A DNA stretch of 9,394 nucleotides, taken from positions 1 through 9,394 of the forward strand of contig JBHENW010000088.1 of the NCBI GenBank assembly GCA_046261875.1, read 5' to 3'. This DNA comes from JBHENW01 sp046261875. GTDB taxonomy: Bacteria > Acidobacteriota > Thermoanaerobaculia > UBA5066 > Gp7-AA6. Each line of letters starts with the position of its first letter. Positions within the stretch are counted from its first letter, which is position 1. Positions 1-5,966 of the stretch are shown here, in pieces. The notes under the pieces were generated by a model, which saw only the letters and a list, made by a program, of their open reading frames with translations, was not told where the DNA came from and made no database searches. A program made the position numbers and the translations under genes.

Positions 1-1
1 C

Positions 2-808
2 CTCGCGGAAGCGGGCCTGGGCTCCCGGCGGGAGGCCGAGGAGTGGATCCGCGAAGGCCGGGTCGAGGTCAACGGGCAGAAGGCCTCGCTCGGGGATCGG
101 GCCGACCCGCAGAACGACGCAATCCGCCTGGACGGCCGGCGCGTCCGGGTCCGTTCCCCTGGTGAGGCACGGATCTACATCCTCCTGAACAAGCCGCGGG
201 GCTACGTGACGACGGTCTCCGACCCGGAGAGCCGCGACACGGTCATGGACCTGCTGCCGGGGAGCGTGCGCCGCGGCGTCAAGCCCGTCGGCCGGCTGGA
301 CGTGCAGACGGAGGGGCTGCTCCTGCTCACCGACGACGGCGATCTCGCGCGGCAGGTCACGCATCCCTCGAGCGGCTGCACCAAGGAGTACCAGGTCAAG
401 GTCTCCGGCGTGCCGGAAGAGCAGGACCTCGAAAGGCTACGCCGGGGAATCTTCCTCGACGGCCGCCGGACCCGTCCCGCCACGATCGAGCGCGTCTCGA
501 CGACGGCTCGAGGGGGGGAGGGGAACTCATGGCTCGCCGTGATCCTCCAGGAGGGCCGGACTCGGCAAATCCGGCGGATGTTCGAGCTGATCGGCCACCC
601 CGTTTCGAAGCTCCGGCGCGTCGCGATCGGGCCGATCCGGGACGCCGCACTTCCTCCCGGAGCCTCCCGCCCGCTCGCGCCGGCCGAAGTGAAAGCCCTC
701 AGGGAGAGCCTCGGAAAGGCTCCGAAGGATCGGGCCCGCCCCTCCGCGCGCCCGACGCGGCCCGCGTCAGAGACGTCCCGCCGACGGCGGGAGCGAGGCA
801 CCGCTTGA
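2..808 (+). CDS. rluB: RsuA/RluB-family rRNA pseudouridine synthase (5' end missing)
   Basis: This enzyme converts a specific uridine in rRNA to pseudouridine; RluB acts on 23S rRNA. The frame is open from the window edge, so the true start lies upstream and 268 residues are visible. Residues 1-46 read as an S4 RNA-binding domain (LGSRREAEEWIREGRVEVNG). A short linker leads to the catalytic domain, which begins at LLNKPRGYVTT (61-71). The catalytic motif is GRLDVQTEGLLLLT, with Asp100 (codon 299-301) as the expected nucleophile. A later family motif, RQIRRMFELIGHPV, precedes LRRVAIGPI. The tail after about residue 225 is basic, Ala/Pro/Arg-rich and probably disordered. RluB rather than RluE is favoured because an S4 domain is present, but RsuA and RluF also carry one, so the exact target base is uncertain. 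The TGA stop overlaps the cmk start. Confidence 0.9.
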   Translation, partial: LAEAGLGSRREAEEWIREGRVEVNGQKASLGDRADPQNDAIRLDGRRVRVRSPGEARIYILLNKPRGYVTTVSDPESRDTVMDLLPGSVRRGVKPVGRLDVQTEGLLLLTDDGDLARQVTHPSSGCTKEYQVKVSGVPEEQDLERLRRGIFLDGRRTRPATIERVSTTARGGEGNSWLAVILQEGRTRQIRRMFELIGHPVSKLRRVAIGPIRDAALPPGASRPLAPAEVKALRESLGKAPKDRARPSARPTRPASETSRRRRERGTA

Positions 809-1527
809 GCCCGCTCATCGTGGCCATCGACGGCCCCTCGGGCTCGGGCAAGTCGACGGCTGCCCGGGGCCTCGGCCGGCGCCTGGAAATTCCGTATCTG
901 GACACCGGGGCGATGTACCGCGCGGTCGGGCTCGCAGCGCGCGACCACGGCGTCTCCTTGCCGGTCCGCGATCCGGCCGCGATCGTCGAGCTCGCCGACC
1001 GTCTGGCTCTCGACGTGAAGCTCACGCCGGATGCGACTCTGGTCGTCCTCGACGGACGGGACGTGACCGAAGACATCCGCGCGCCGGAGATCTCGCTCTA
1101 TGCCTCGGCCGTCTCTGCCATACCCGGCGTGCGCCGCCGGCTGGTCGCCGAGCAGCAGCGGCTGGGCCGCCGGTACGGGGGGGTCCTGGAAGGCCGGGAC
1201 ATCGGGACGAAGGTGTTCCCCGATACGCCGCACAAGTTCTTCCTGACGGCGCCGGCGGCGGTCCGCGCGGCGCGGCGGACCCGGCAGCTCGAGCAGCGGG
1301 GGACCCCCCAGCCGTACGAGCAGGTCCTGGCCGATATCGAGCAGCGGGACCGCGAGGACAGCAGCCGCGCCGAGTCCCCCCTGACGCTGGACGACCGGTA
1401 CGTCGTCATCGACTCCGGGGACAAGTCTTCGGAGGAGGTCGTCTCGGAGATGGAGGGCGTCGTGCGGAGCCGGACGGGGGCCGAAAAGGCCCGTTCTTCC
1501 GGCGTTTCCGGCCCCGCGGGCGGTTGA
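805..1527 (+). CDS. cmk: Cytidylate (CMP/dCMP) kinase
   Basis: Cmk is a cytosolic enzyme that phosphorylates CMP and dCMP to the diphosphates using ATP, in pyrimidine salvage and mRNA-turnover recycling. The 240-residue product is slightly longer than the usual 220-230. The P-loop GPSGSGKST is at residues 10-18. The CMP-binding segment LDTGAMYRA is at 32-40, GRDIGTKVFPD at 130-140, and the lid motif RDREDS at 181-186. I chose the TTG at 805 because it puts the P-loop at the normal distance from the N-terminus. It forms a TTGA overlap with the preceding stop. The in-frame GTG at 820 would remove residues before the first beta strand. A purine-rich GGGAGCGAGG lies just upstream. The last dozen residues are a Gly/Ser/Ala-rich tail. 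The cmk-rpsA order is widespread in bacteria and supports the call. Confidence 0.95.
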   Translation: MSPLIVAIDGPSGSGKSTAARGLGRRLEIPYLDTGAMYRAVGLAARDHGVSLPVRDPAAIVELADRLALDVKLTPDATLVVLDGRDVTEDIRAPEISLYASAVSAIPGVRRRLVAEQQRLGRRYGGVLEGRDIGTKVFPDTPHKFFLTAPAAVRAARRTRQLEQRGTPQPYEQVLADIEQRDREDSSRAESPLTLDDRYVVIDSGDKSSEEVVSEMEGVVRSRTGAEKARSSGVSGPAGG

Positions 1528-1557
1528 CTCGGCAGGGGCCGCAACGTAGAGTATATT
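1524..1557 (+). promoter_or_regulatory. Probable housekeeping promoter for rpsA
   Basis: A TTGACT -35 box (1524-1529) overlaps the cmk TGA stop. A TAGAGT candidate -10 (1547-1552) follows after exactly 17 nt. The better-looking TATATT (1552-1557) is 22 nt away, which is too long for the standard spacing. The region from about 1544 to 1600 is sharply AT-rich compared with its surroundings. This is one of only two intergenic gaps above 50 nt in the window. The assignment rests on motif matching only. Confidence 0.5.
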
Positions 1558-1596
1558 TTTGTATCTCATAGACTTAAGAGAGGGAATCCCTTTTCC

Positions 1597-3354
1597 ATGA
1601 AGGGTAAAAACGACAGAGGAGGACGGGAAACCGAGTCGATGGAGACCGAACAGGAACTGACACCCCAGGAATATGAGCACCTCCTGGCGCAGTACGAGAA
1701 CTCCTTCAAGAACCTGCAGGAAGGCCAGATCATCCGGGGGCGGGTGCTCACCATCACCCCGTCGGAAGTGATCGTGGACATCGGCTACAAGTCCGAGGGG
1801 ATCATCCCCCTGACGGAGTTCACCGACTTCGGCGGCCACGTCACCGTGAAGGAAGGGGACGTCGTGGACGTCCTGCTCGAGCGGACCGAGGACCAGAACG
1901 GTTACGTCGTCCTCTCCAAGGACAAAGCGGAGAAGATGAAGGTCTGGGACGAGGTCGAGCGCTCCTACCGCTCCGGCACCACGGTCCGCGGCCGCGTCAT
2001 CGACCGGATCAAGGGCGGCCTGGCCGTGGACATCGGCGTGAAGGCCTTCCTGCCGGGCTCCCTCGTGGACGTCAAGCCGGTCAAAAACCTGGAATCGCTG
2101 CGCGGGAAGGACCTGGACTTCAAGGTCATCTCCGTGGACAAGAAGCGGGGCAACATCGTCCTCTCCCGCAAGGCGGTCGTCGAGATCGAGCAGGAGGCGA
2201 AGAAGCGGGAAACCCTGCAGCTTCTGGAGGAAGGCCGGGTCCTCCGCGGGACGGTGAAGAACCTGACCGACTACGGCGCCTTCGTGGACCTCGGGGGCCT
2301 CGACGGGCTCCTGCACGTCACTGACATGTCCTGGGGGCGGGTCAACCACCCCTCGGATCTGGTCAAGGTCGGAGACGAGATCGAGGTCGTCGTTCTCAAG
2401 TTCGACCGGGAGACCGAGCGGGTCTCGCTCGGCACCAAGCAGCTCACGGAGGACCCCTGGTCGCACGTCCCCGAGCGGTATCCGGTCGGCTCCCGTGTCA
2501 CCGGGCGGGTCACCAACGTGACCGACTACGGCGCTTTCCTCGAGCTCGAAGAAGGCGTCGAAGGGCTCGTGCACGTCTCGGAGATGTCCTGGTCCAAGAA
2601 GGTCAAGAACCCGTCCAAAGTCGTCTCCCCGGGAGACACGGTCGAGGCCGTCGTCTCCGACGTCAACCGCGACGCCCGCCGCATCTCGCTCTCGCTGAAG
2701 GACACGCTTCCGGATCCCTGGGACAGCGTGGTCGAGAAGTACGCGATTGGAAGCCGGGTGACCGGGAAGGTCCGCAACCTGACGGACTTCGGCGCCTTCG
2801 TCGAGATCGAAGAAGGCGTGGACGGTCTCGTGCACGTCTCGGACATGTCGTGGACCAAGCGGATCAAGCACCCCTCCGAGGTTCTCAAGAAGGGGGATGA
2901 CGTCGAAGCCGTCATCACCTCCATCGACCAGGAGAACCGCCGGATTTCCCTTTCGATCAAGGAGTTCCAGCCCAACGACTGGCAGACCTTCCAGACCCGC
3001 CACCAGCCGGGCGACGTCGTGGAAGGCACGGTGACCCGCGTGGCCGACTTCGGCGTCTTCGTCCAGATCGAGGGGCTGGTGGAAGGCCTCATGCACGTCT
3101 CGGAGACCCCCATTCCACGCGGCGAGAAGCTCCAGGATCACTACAAGGAAGGGGATCCGGTCCGGGCCCGCATCCTCCGCATCGACGATCCCGAGATGAA
3201 GGTCGGTCTCTCCGGGCTCCAGGCCGAGGAAGCGGCCGCCCCCGAGCCGGCCGAGGAGCCCCCGGCGGCTCCCGCAGCGGCGCCTGAGGAGGCCGAAGCG
3301 GCTCCCAAGCGCAAGCGAACGCGCAAGAAAGCCGAAGATTCCGCGAAGACCTAG
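1597..3354 (+). CDS. rpsA: 30S ribosomal protein S1
   Basis: S1 binds mRNA on the 30S subunit and helps unfold structured or weak-SD messages during initiation. The 585-residue product (E. coli: 557) carries six S1 OB-fold repeats at roughly residues 43-108, 127-192, 212-281, 297-368, 384-455 and 471-540. Domains 1 and 2 match the divergent ribosome-anchoring pair (VDIGYKSEGIIPLTEF; VDIGVKAFLPGS). Domains 3-5 are near copies (DYGAFVDL, DYGAFLEL, DFGAFVEI, then GLVHVSEMSW-type strands). The C-terminus (543-585) is an Ala/Glu/Pro linker followed by a basic KRKRTRKK patch. The start is uncertain. ATG 1597 has AAGAGAGGGA 11 nt upstream. In-frame ATG 1639 (residue 15) lies 15 nt after the stronger AGAGGAGGA, and starting there would remove a poorly conserved leader. 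A promoter-like sequence precedes the gene, and HU follows 47 nt later. Confidence 0.97.
   Translation: MKGKNDRGGRETESMETEQELTPQEYEHLLAQYENSFKNLQEGQIIRGRVLTITPSEVIVDIGYKSEGIIPLTEFTDFGGHVTVKEGDVVDVLLERTEDQNGYVVLSKDKAEKMKVWDEVERSYRSGTTVRGRVIDRIKGGLAVDIGVKAFLPGSLVDVKPVKNLESLRGKDLDFKVISVDKKRGNIVLSRKAVVEIEQEAKKRETLQLLEEGRVLRGTVKNLTDYGAFVDLGGLDGLLHVTDMSWGRVNHPSDLVKVGDEIEVVVLKFDRETERVSLGTKQLTEDPWSHVPERYPVGSRVTGRVTNVTDYGAFLELEEGVEGLVHVSEMSWSKKVKNPSKVVSPGDTVEAVVSDVNRDARRISLSLKDTLPDPWDSVVEKYAIGSRVTGKVRNLTDFGAFVEIEEGVDGLVHVSDMSWTKRIKHPSEVLKKGDDVEAVITSIDQENRRISLSIKEFQPNDWQTFQTRHQPGDVVEGTVTRVADFGVFVQIEGLVEGLMHVSETPIPRGEKLQDHYKEGDPVRARILRIDDPEMKVGLSGLQAEEAAAPEPAEEPPAAPAAAPEEAEAAPKRKRTRKKAEDSAKT
1615..1623 (+). 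promoter_or_regulatory. Strong Shine-Dalgarno inside the rpsA reading frame
   Basis: AGAGGAGGA is nearly the full anti-SD complement, yet it lies 18 nt downstream of the first ATG (1597) and 15 nt upstream of the second (1639). It therefore suggests initiation at 1639 despite the long spacer, or two overlapping starts. Ribosome profiling or N-terminal peptides would decide between them. Confidence 0.4.
2230..2961 (+). repeat. Imperfect tandem repeat encoding S1 domains 3-5
   Basis: Three copies of the S1 domain remain similar at DNA level. ACCGACTACGGCGC occurs at 2266-2279 and again at 2521-2534, with the variant ACGGACTTCGGCGC at 2782-2795, giving periods of 255 and 261 nt (85 and 87 codons). 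The 17-nt string CTCGTGCACGTCTCGGA is identical at 2566-2582 and 2827-2843. This is the expected internal repetition of S1, but it is a place where recombination or misassembly could change the copy number. Confidence 0.8.
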
Positions 3355-3365
3355 CGGCATGCCGC
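3354..3365. repeat. 12-bp perfect palindrome at the rpsA stop
   Basis: GCGGCATGCCGC reads identically on both strands and begins on the last base of the rpsA TAG. It has no loop as written and no T-run follows, so it is not a standard terminator. It may be a protein-binding dyad or chance in GC-rich DNA. Confidence 0.35.
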
Positions 3366-3401
3366 CGGGATGGCTCCGGTCTTTCCGAGGAGACGCGTGC
3401 G

Positions 3402-3677
3402 ATGACGAAAGCTGAGTTGATCGAGCGGGTTGCGGTCGCGACGGACGTGACGAAGAAGCAGGCCGAGGCGATCGTAGACACCGTGTTCGACGCCATCGTC
3501 CGTTCGCTCAAGGAGGGCCAGAAGATCGAGCTGCGGGGCTTCGGCTCCTTCCGGCTGCGGGAGCGGGGGGCGCGGATGGGCCGGAACCCCAAGACGGGGG
3601 TGAAGGTCGCCGTGCCCGCCAAGAAGATCCCGTATTTCAAGCCGGGCAAGGAGCTCAAGGAGCTGATCAACCGCTAG
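3402..3677 (+). CDS. hup: HU/IHF-family nucleoid DNA-binding protein
   Basis: This is a small dimeric histone-like protein that bends and compacts DNA. The 91-residue length is typical. The N-terminal helices (MTKAELIERV, then KKQAEAIVDTVFDAIVRSL) form the dimer core. GFGSFRLRERGARMGRNPKTG (46-66) is the family signature leading into the DNA-binding arm, with the intercalating proline of RNPKTG at 63. The C-terminus PYFKPGKELKELINR is a canonical HU end. A good ribosome site, GAGGAGA (3387-3393), sits 8 nt before the ATG. Position after rpsA is where many proteobacteria carry ihfB, but the sequence alone does not separate HU from an IHF-beta-like subunit, so the symbol is provisional. The TAG stop and the following HIT gene are in the same reading frame, only 18 nt apart. 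Confidence 0.95.
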   Translation: MTKAELIERVAVATDVTKKQAEAIVDTVFDAIVRSLKEGQKIELRGFGSFRLRERGARMGRNPKTGVKVAVPAKKIPYFKPGKELKELINR

Positions 3678-3695
3678 CCGGTCCGTTCGCGCCGG

Positions 3696-4184
3696 ATGCC
3701 GGAAGTCCTGTTCGCTCCCTGGCGTTACGAGTACCTCGTGTCGGAGAAGTCGGGCCTCTGCATTTTCTGCGCGGCGGCGACGGCCGGGGAGGAAGGGTCG
3801 CTCGTGGTTCACCGCGGCGACCGCGTGTTCGTGCTGCTGAACCGGTACCCCTACACGAACGGCCATCTCATGGTGGCGCCCTACCGGCACGAGGCCTGGT
3901 TGTCCGATTCGGAGGAGGAGACCCTGAGGGAGCTGATCGAGACTGTCGCGCGCGCCGAGAGGATCCTCGTGGAGACCTTCCGCACCGACGGGCTCAACGT
4001 CGGGATCAACTTCGGTTCCGCGGCGGGAGCCGGGGTCGCCGACCACTACCACGTGCACGTCGTGCCGCGATGGAGTGGCGACACGAACTTCATGACGGTC
4101 GCGGGCGACGTCCGGGTGGTTCCGGAGGACCTCTCCGAGACGCAACGGCGCCTGGCTCCTCTCTTCCGGACGGCTGCGCGATGA
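3696..4184 (+). CDS. HIT-family protein, likely Ap4A phosphorylase/hydrolase type
   Basis: HIT proteins hydrolyse or phosphorolyse nucleotide phosphoanhydride or phosphoramidate bonds through a covalent nucleotidyl-histidine. The 162-residue protein begins with LFAPWRYEYL (5-14), a start typical of bacterial HIT proteins resembling Ap4A phosphorylase. CIFC (22-25) may bind a metal. NRYPYTNGHLMVAPYRH (49-65) forms the nucleotide-binding strands. The histidine triad is HYHVH (117-121), within GVADHYHVHVVPRWSGDTNFM; the middle histidine (119) is the expected nucleophile. From memory, this segment resembles mycobacterial Ap4A phosphorylase more than HinT. The substrate is inferred by family resemblance only. 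No clear Shine-Dalgarno precedes the ATG, so coupling with HU may matter. The TGA overlaps the next start (ATGA, 4181-4184). Confidence 0.9.
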   Translation: MPEVLFAPWRYEYLVSEKSGLCIFCAAATAGEEGSLVVHRGDRVFVLLNRYPYTNGHLMVAPYRHEAWLSDSEEETLRELIETVARAERILVETFRTDGLNVGINFGSAAGAGVADHYHVHVVPRWSGDTNFMTVAGDVRVVPEDLSETQRRLAPLFRTAAR

Positions 4185-4588
4185 GCGCCCCGGCCCTGAG
4201 CGCGACGGCACCGGTGGATCGCCGGCGCGCGGTGACCGCCCTCGTGCTGGCCTGGCTCGTTCCGGGCCTCGGCCACCACTACCTGGGGAAACGGCGGGTC
4301 GCCCTCGCGTACGCCGTCATCGTCGCCGCGACTTTCCTGCTCGGACTCTCCTTCGAGGGACGCCTCTATTCCCCCGACCGCTCGCAGCCCCTGACGTTCC
4401 TGGCGACCTTCGCCGTTTACGGCGCAGGTCTCCTGAACATCCTCGCCCGGCTGTTCACGGAGAACCCCGGCGGATCGATCCTCTCGGTGACGTACGAGTA
4501 CGGTTGCGCGTACCTGCTGACGGGGGGCCTGATGAACCTCCTCCTCATGCTTGACGTCTGGGACATCGCGACGGGCCGCAAGCCATGA
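4181..4588 (+). CDS. Small integral membrane protein, TM2/DUF6677-like
   Basis: The 135-residue protein has about four hydrophobic segments: roughly 17-37, 39-58, 71-90 and 108-126. The first contains LVPGLGHHYLGKRRVALAY (26-44). This PGxGHxYLG pattern with following basic residues resembles TM2-domain and DUF6677-type proteins, whose function is unknown. No catalytic or binding residues are apparent. I chose ATG 4181 because it overlaps the HIT stop by ATGA and starts a short soluble leader before the first membrane segment; the open frame extends further upstream, but only inside the HIT gene. Its own stop again overlaps the next gene by ATGA (4585-4588), so the two small membrane proteins are probably made together and may interact. 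The family label comes from memory. Confidence 0.8.
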   Translation: MSAPALSATAPVDRRRAVTALVLAWLVPGLGHHYLGKRRVALAYAVIVAATFLLGLSFEGRLYSPDRSQPLTFLATFAVYGAGLLNILARLFTENPGGSILSVTYEYGCAYLLTGGLMNLLLMLDVWDIATGRKP

Positions 4589-4770
4589 AGCCCGTTCCCG
4601 TCGATCACTTCCTCATCATGACCCTCTATGCGCTGCTCGTCTCTTCCTTCTTCGCCCTGCTCTGGCGCGAGGGGAAACGGGAACGGTGGAAGCTCTTCGG
4701 GGTGCTGATGAGCGCGCTCGTGGTCGGCGGGCTCGCCGTCGCCTGGCTGATGTATCCGTTTCCCTCCTGA
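4585..4770 (+). CDS. Hypothetical two-helix membrane protein (61 aa)
   Basis: I do not recognise the family. The 61-residue product has two hydrophobic stretches (about 8-27 and 37-57) joined by a short, highly charged loop, WREGKRERWK (27-36), which predicts a helical hairpin with the loop in the cytoplasm. The ATG overlaps the preceding stop by 4 nt. That coupling, together with a coherent hydrophobic pattern, is the main reason to call it a real gene rather than a chance frame. It ends at a TGA 53 nt before lpxB. The partnership with the upstream membrane protein is inferred from the overlap alone. Confidence 0.7.
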   Translation: MKPVPVDHFLIMTLYALLVSSFFALLWREGKRERWKLFGVLMSALVVGGLAVAWLMYPFPS

Positions 4771-4779
4771 GGGGTGGCG

Positions 4780-4815
4780 CATCGCTCGTCCTCCGGAGCG
4801 AAGCGAGAGACGATG
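4780..4815 (+). other. Hairpin-forming gap before lpxB
   Basis: The 53-nt gap 4771-4823 can fold in two exclusive ways. TCGCTC (4782-4787) pairs with GAGCGA (4796-4801) around an 8-nt loop. Alternatively CATCGCTC (4780-4787) pairs with GAGACGATG (4807-4815) with one bulged A. CTCCGGAG (4791-4798) is itself a palindrome. The core GGAGCGAAGCGAG resembles, from memory, a GAGCGAAGCGA motif seen in dispersed hairpin repeats of some environmental bacteria. There is no T-run, so terminator activity is not supported. Confidence 0.45.
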
Positions 4816-4823
4816 ACAGCGGA

Positions 4824-5966
4824 ATGAACCTCCTGATCTCCGCGGGGGAGCCGTCGGGTGATCTCCACGGCTCGCGGCTGCTCCACTCGCTCCGCGGGCT
4901 GCGCCCGGGCGTCGCGGCGTTCGGGATGGGGGGCGAGAGGCTTGAGGCGGAGGGGTTGGAGCGCGTCGTGTCCTCCGAGGACCTCTCCGTCGTGGGCATC
5001 TCCGAAGTGTTCGAGAAACTGCCGGCCCTCTCCCGCGCCCTGCGCACGATCACGCGCGAAGCGAGGCGCCGCCGCCCCACGGCCGCCGTCCTGATCGACT
5101 TCCCGGACTTCCACGGCCTGCTCGCCCGCCGGCTGCGGCGCGCGGGCATCCCCCTGATCTACTACGTCAGCCCCCAGTTCTGGGCCTGGCGGCGGGGGCG
5201 GGCCGCGGGACTGGCCCGCCGGGCGCTGCGCATCGTCACGCTCTTTCCCTTCGAAGCCGAGGTGTACCGGCGGCTCGGCGCCGACGCCGTGTGGGCCGGC
5301 CACCCGCTCGTCGATGACGTCCGGGAAGGGCTGCAGAGGAGCCCGGCCATCCCGCGGGACCCGGCCCGCCGCCGCCTGCTCCTGCTCCCCGGGAGCCGGA
5401 CCGCCGAGGTCCGCAGACACTGGAACGTGATGCTCGAGGCGGCGGTGACGCTGGGCAAGCGGCACCCGCTGGAGATCCTCGCCGTACGCGCGCCCGGCCT
5501 CCCGCTTTCCCTCTACGCCGGCAGCTCGGAGAGCGGCGTGACGATCTCCCCGGCGATCGAGCGGCACGCGCTGCTCTCCTCCGCCGACCTCGCCTTCATC
5601 GCCTCGGGCACCGCGACGCTCGAAGCGGCTCTCTGCGGCGCGCCGATGGTCGTGGTCTACCGGACCTCGCCGGTCAGCCACGCGCTCGCCCGGCTGCTCG
5701 TGCGCATCCCCCGGATCTCCCTCGTGAACATCGTGGCCGGCGGGGAGGTGGTCCCCGAGCTGATCCAGAAGGACCTGGACGCCTCGCGCCTCGTGGCGGA
5801 AGGGGAAGCGCTGCTCGGATCTCCGCAACGGGTTCGCCGCATGCGCGAGGGCCTCGCGCGGGTCGCGCGCGACCTCGGTCCGCCGGGGGGGAGCGACCGC
5901 GCCGCGGAGGCGATCCTCGGCGCGCTGGAGCCCGGCGCGGGGCAGACCCGGGCGGCAACGCCATGA
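4824..5966 (+). CDS. lpxB: Lipid-A-disaccharide synthase
   Basis: LpxB is a peripheral inner-membrane GT19 glycosyltransferase. It joins UDP-2,3-diacylglucosamine to lipid X to give the tetraacyl lipid A disaccharide 1-phosphate. The 380 residues match the E. coli length (382). Family motifs appear in order: SAGEPSGDLHG (6-16), VVGISEVFEKLP (57-68), LIDFPDFHGLLA (90-101), YYVSPQFWAWRRGR (113-126), LPGSR (188-192), ASGTATLEAALCGAPMVVVY (260-279) and ISLVNIVAGGEVVPELIQ (298-315). ATG 4824 gives the standard N-terminus; the open frame extends upstream but that portion is out-of-frame shadow of the membrane-protein genes. The ribosome site is weak. The stop overlaps msbA by ATGA (5963-5966), which couples disaccharide synthesis to the flippase. 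No other lpx gene is in the window. Confidence 0.96.
   Translation: MNLLISAGEPSGDLHGSRLLHSLRGLRPGVAAFGMGGERLEAEGLERVVSSEDLSVVGISEVFEKLPALSRALRTITREARRRRPTAAVLIDFPDFHGLLARRLRRAGIPLIYYVSPQFWAWRRGRAAGLARRALRIVTLFPFEAEVYRRLGADAVWAGHPLVDDVREGLQRSPAIPRDPARRRLLLLPGSRTAEVRRHWNVMLEAAVTLGKRHPLEILAVRAPGLPLSLYAGSSESGVTISPAIERHALLSSADLAFIASGTATLEAALCGAPMVVVYRTSPVSHALARLLVRIPRISLVNIVAGGEVVPELIQKDLDASRLVAEGEALLGSPQRVRRMREGLARVARDLGPPGGSDRAAEAILGALEPGAGQTRAATP

Noticed and set aside
202..3360. A 1052-codon minus-strand open frame antisense to rluB, cmk and rpsA
   Set aside because: It mirrors the codon pattern of well-identified plus-strand genes in GC-rich DNA, has low-complexity composition and matches no family I know. 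The plus-strand proteins are unmistakable.
4551..4823. An extended N-terminus for LpxB from the upstream open frame
   Set aside because: This stretch covers the 61-residue membrane protein gene in another frame, and the family N-terminus starts at ATG 4824.
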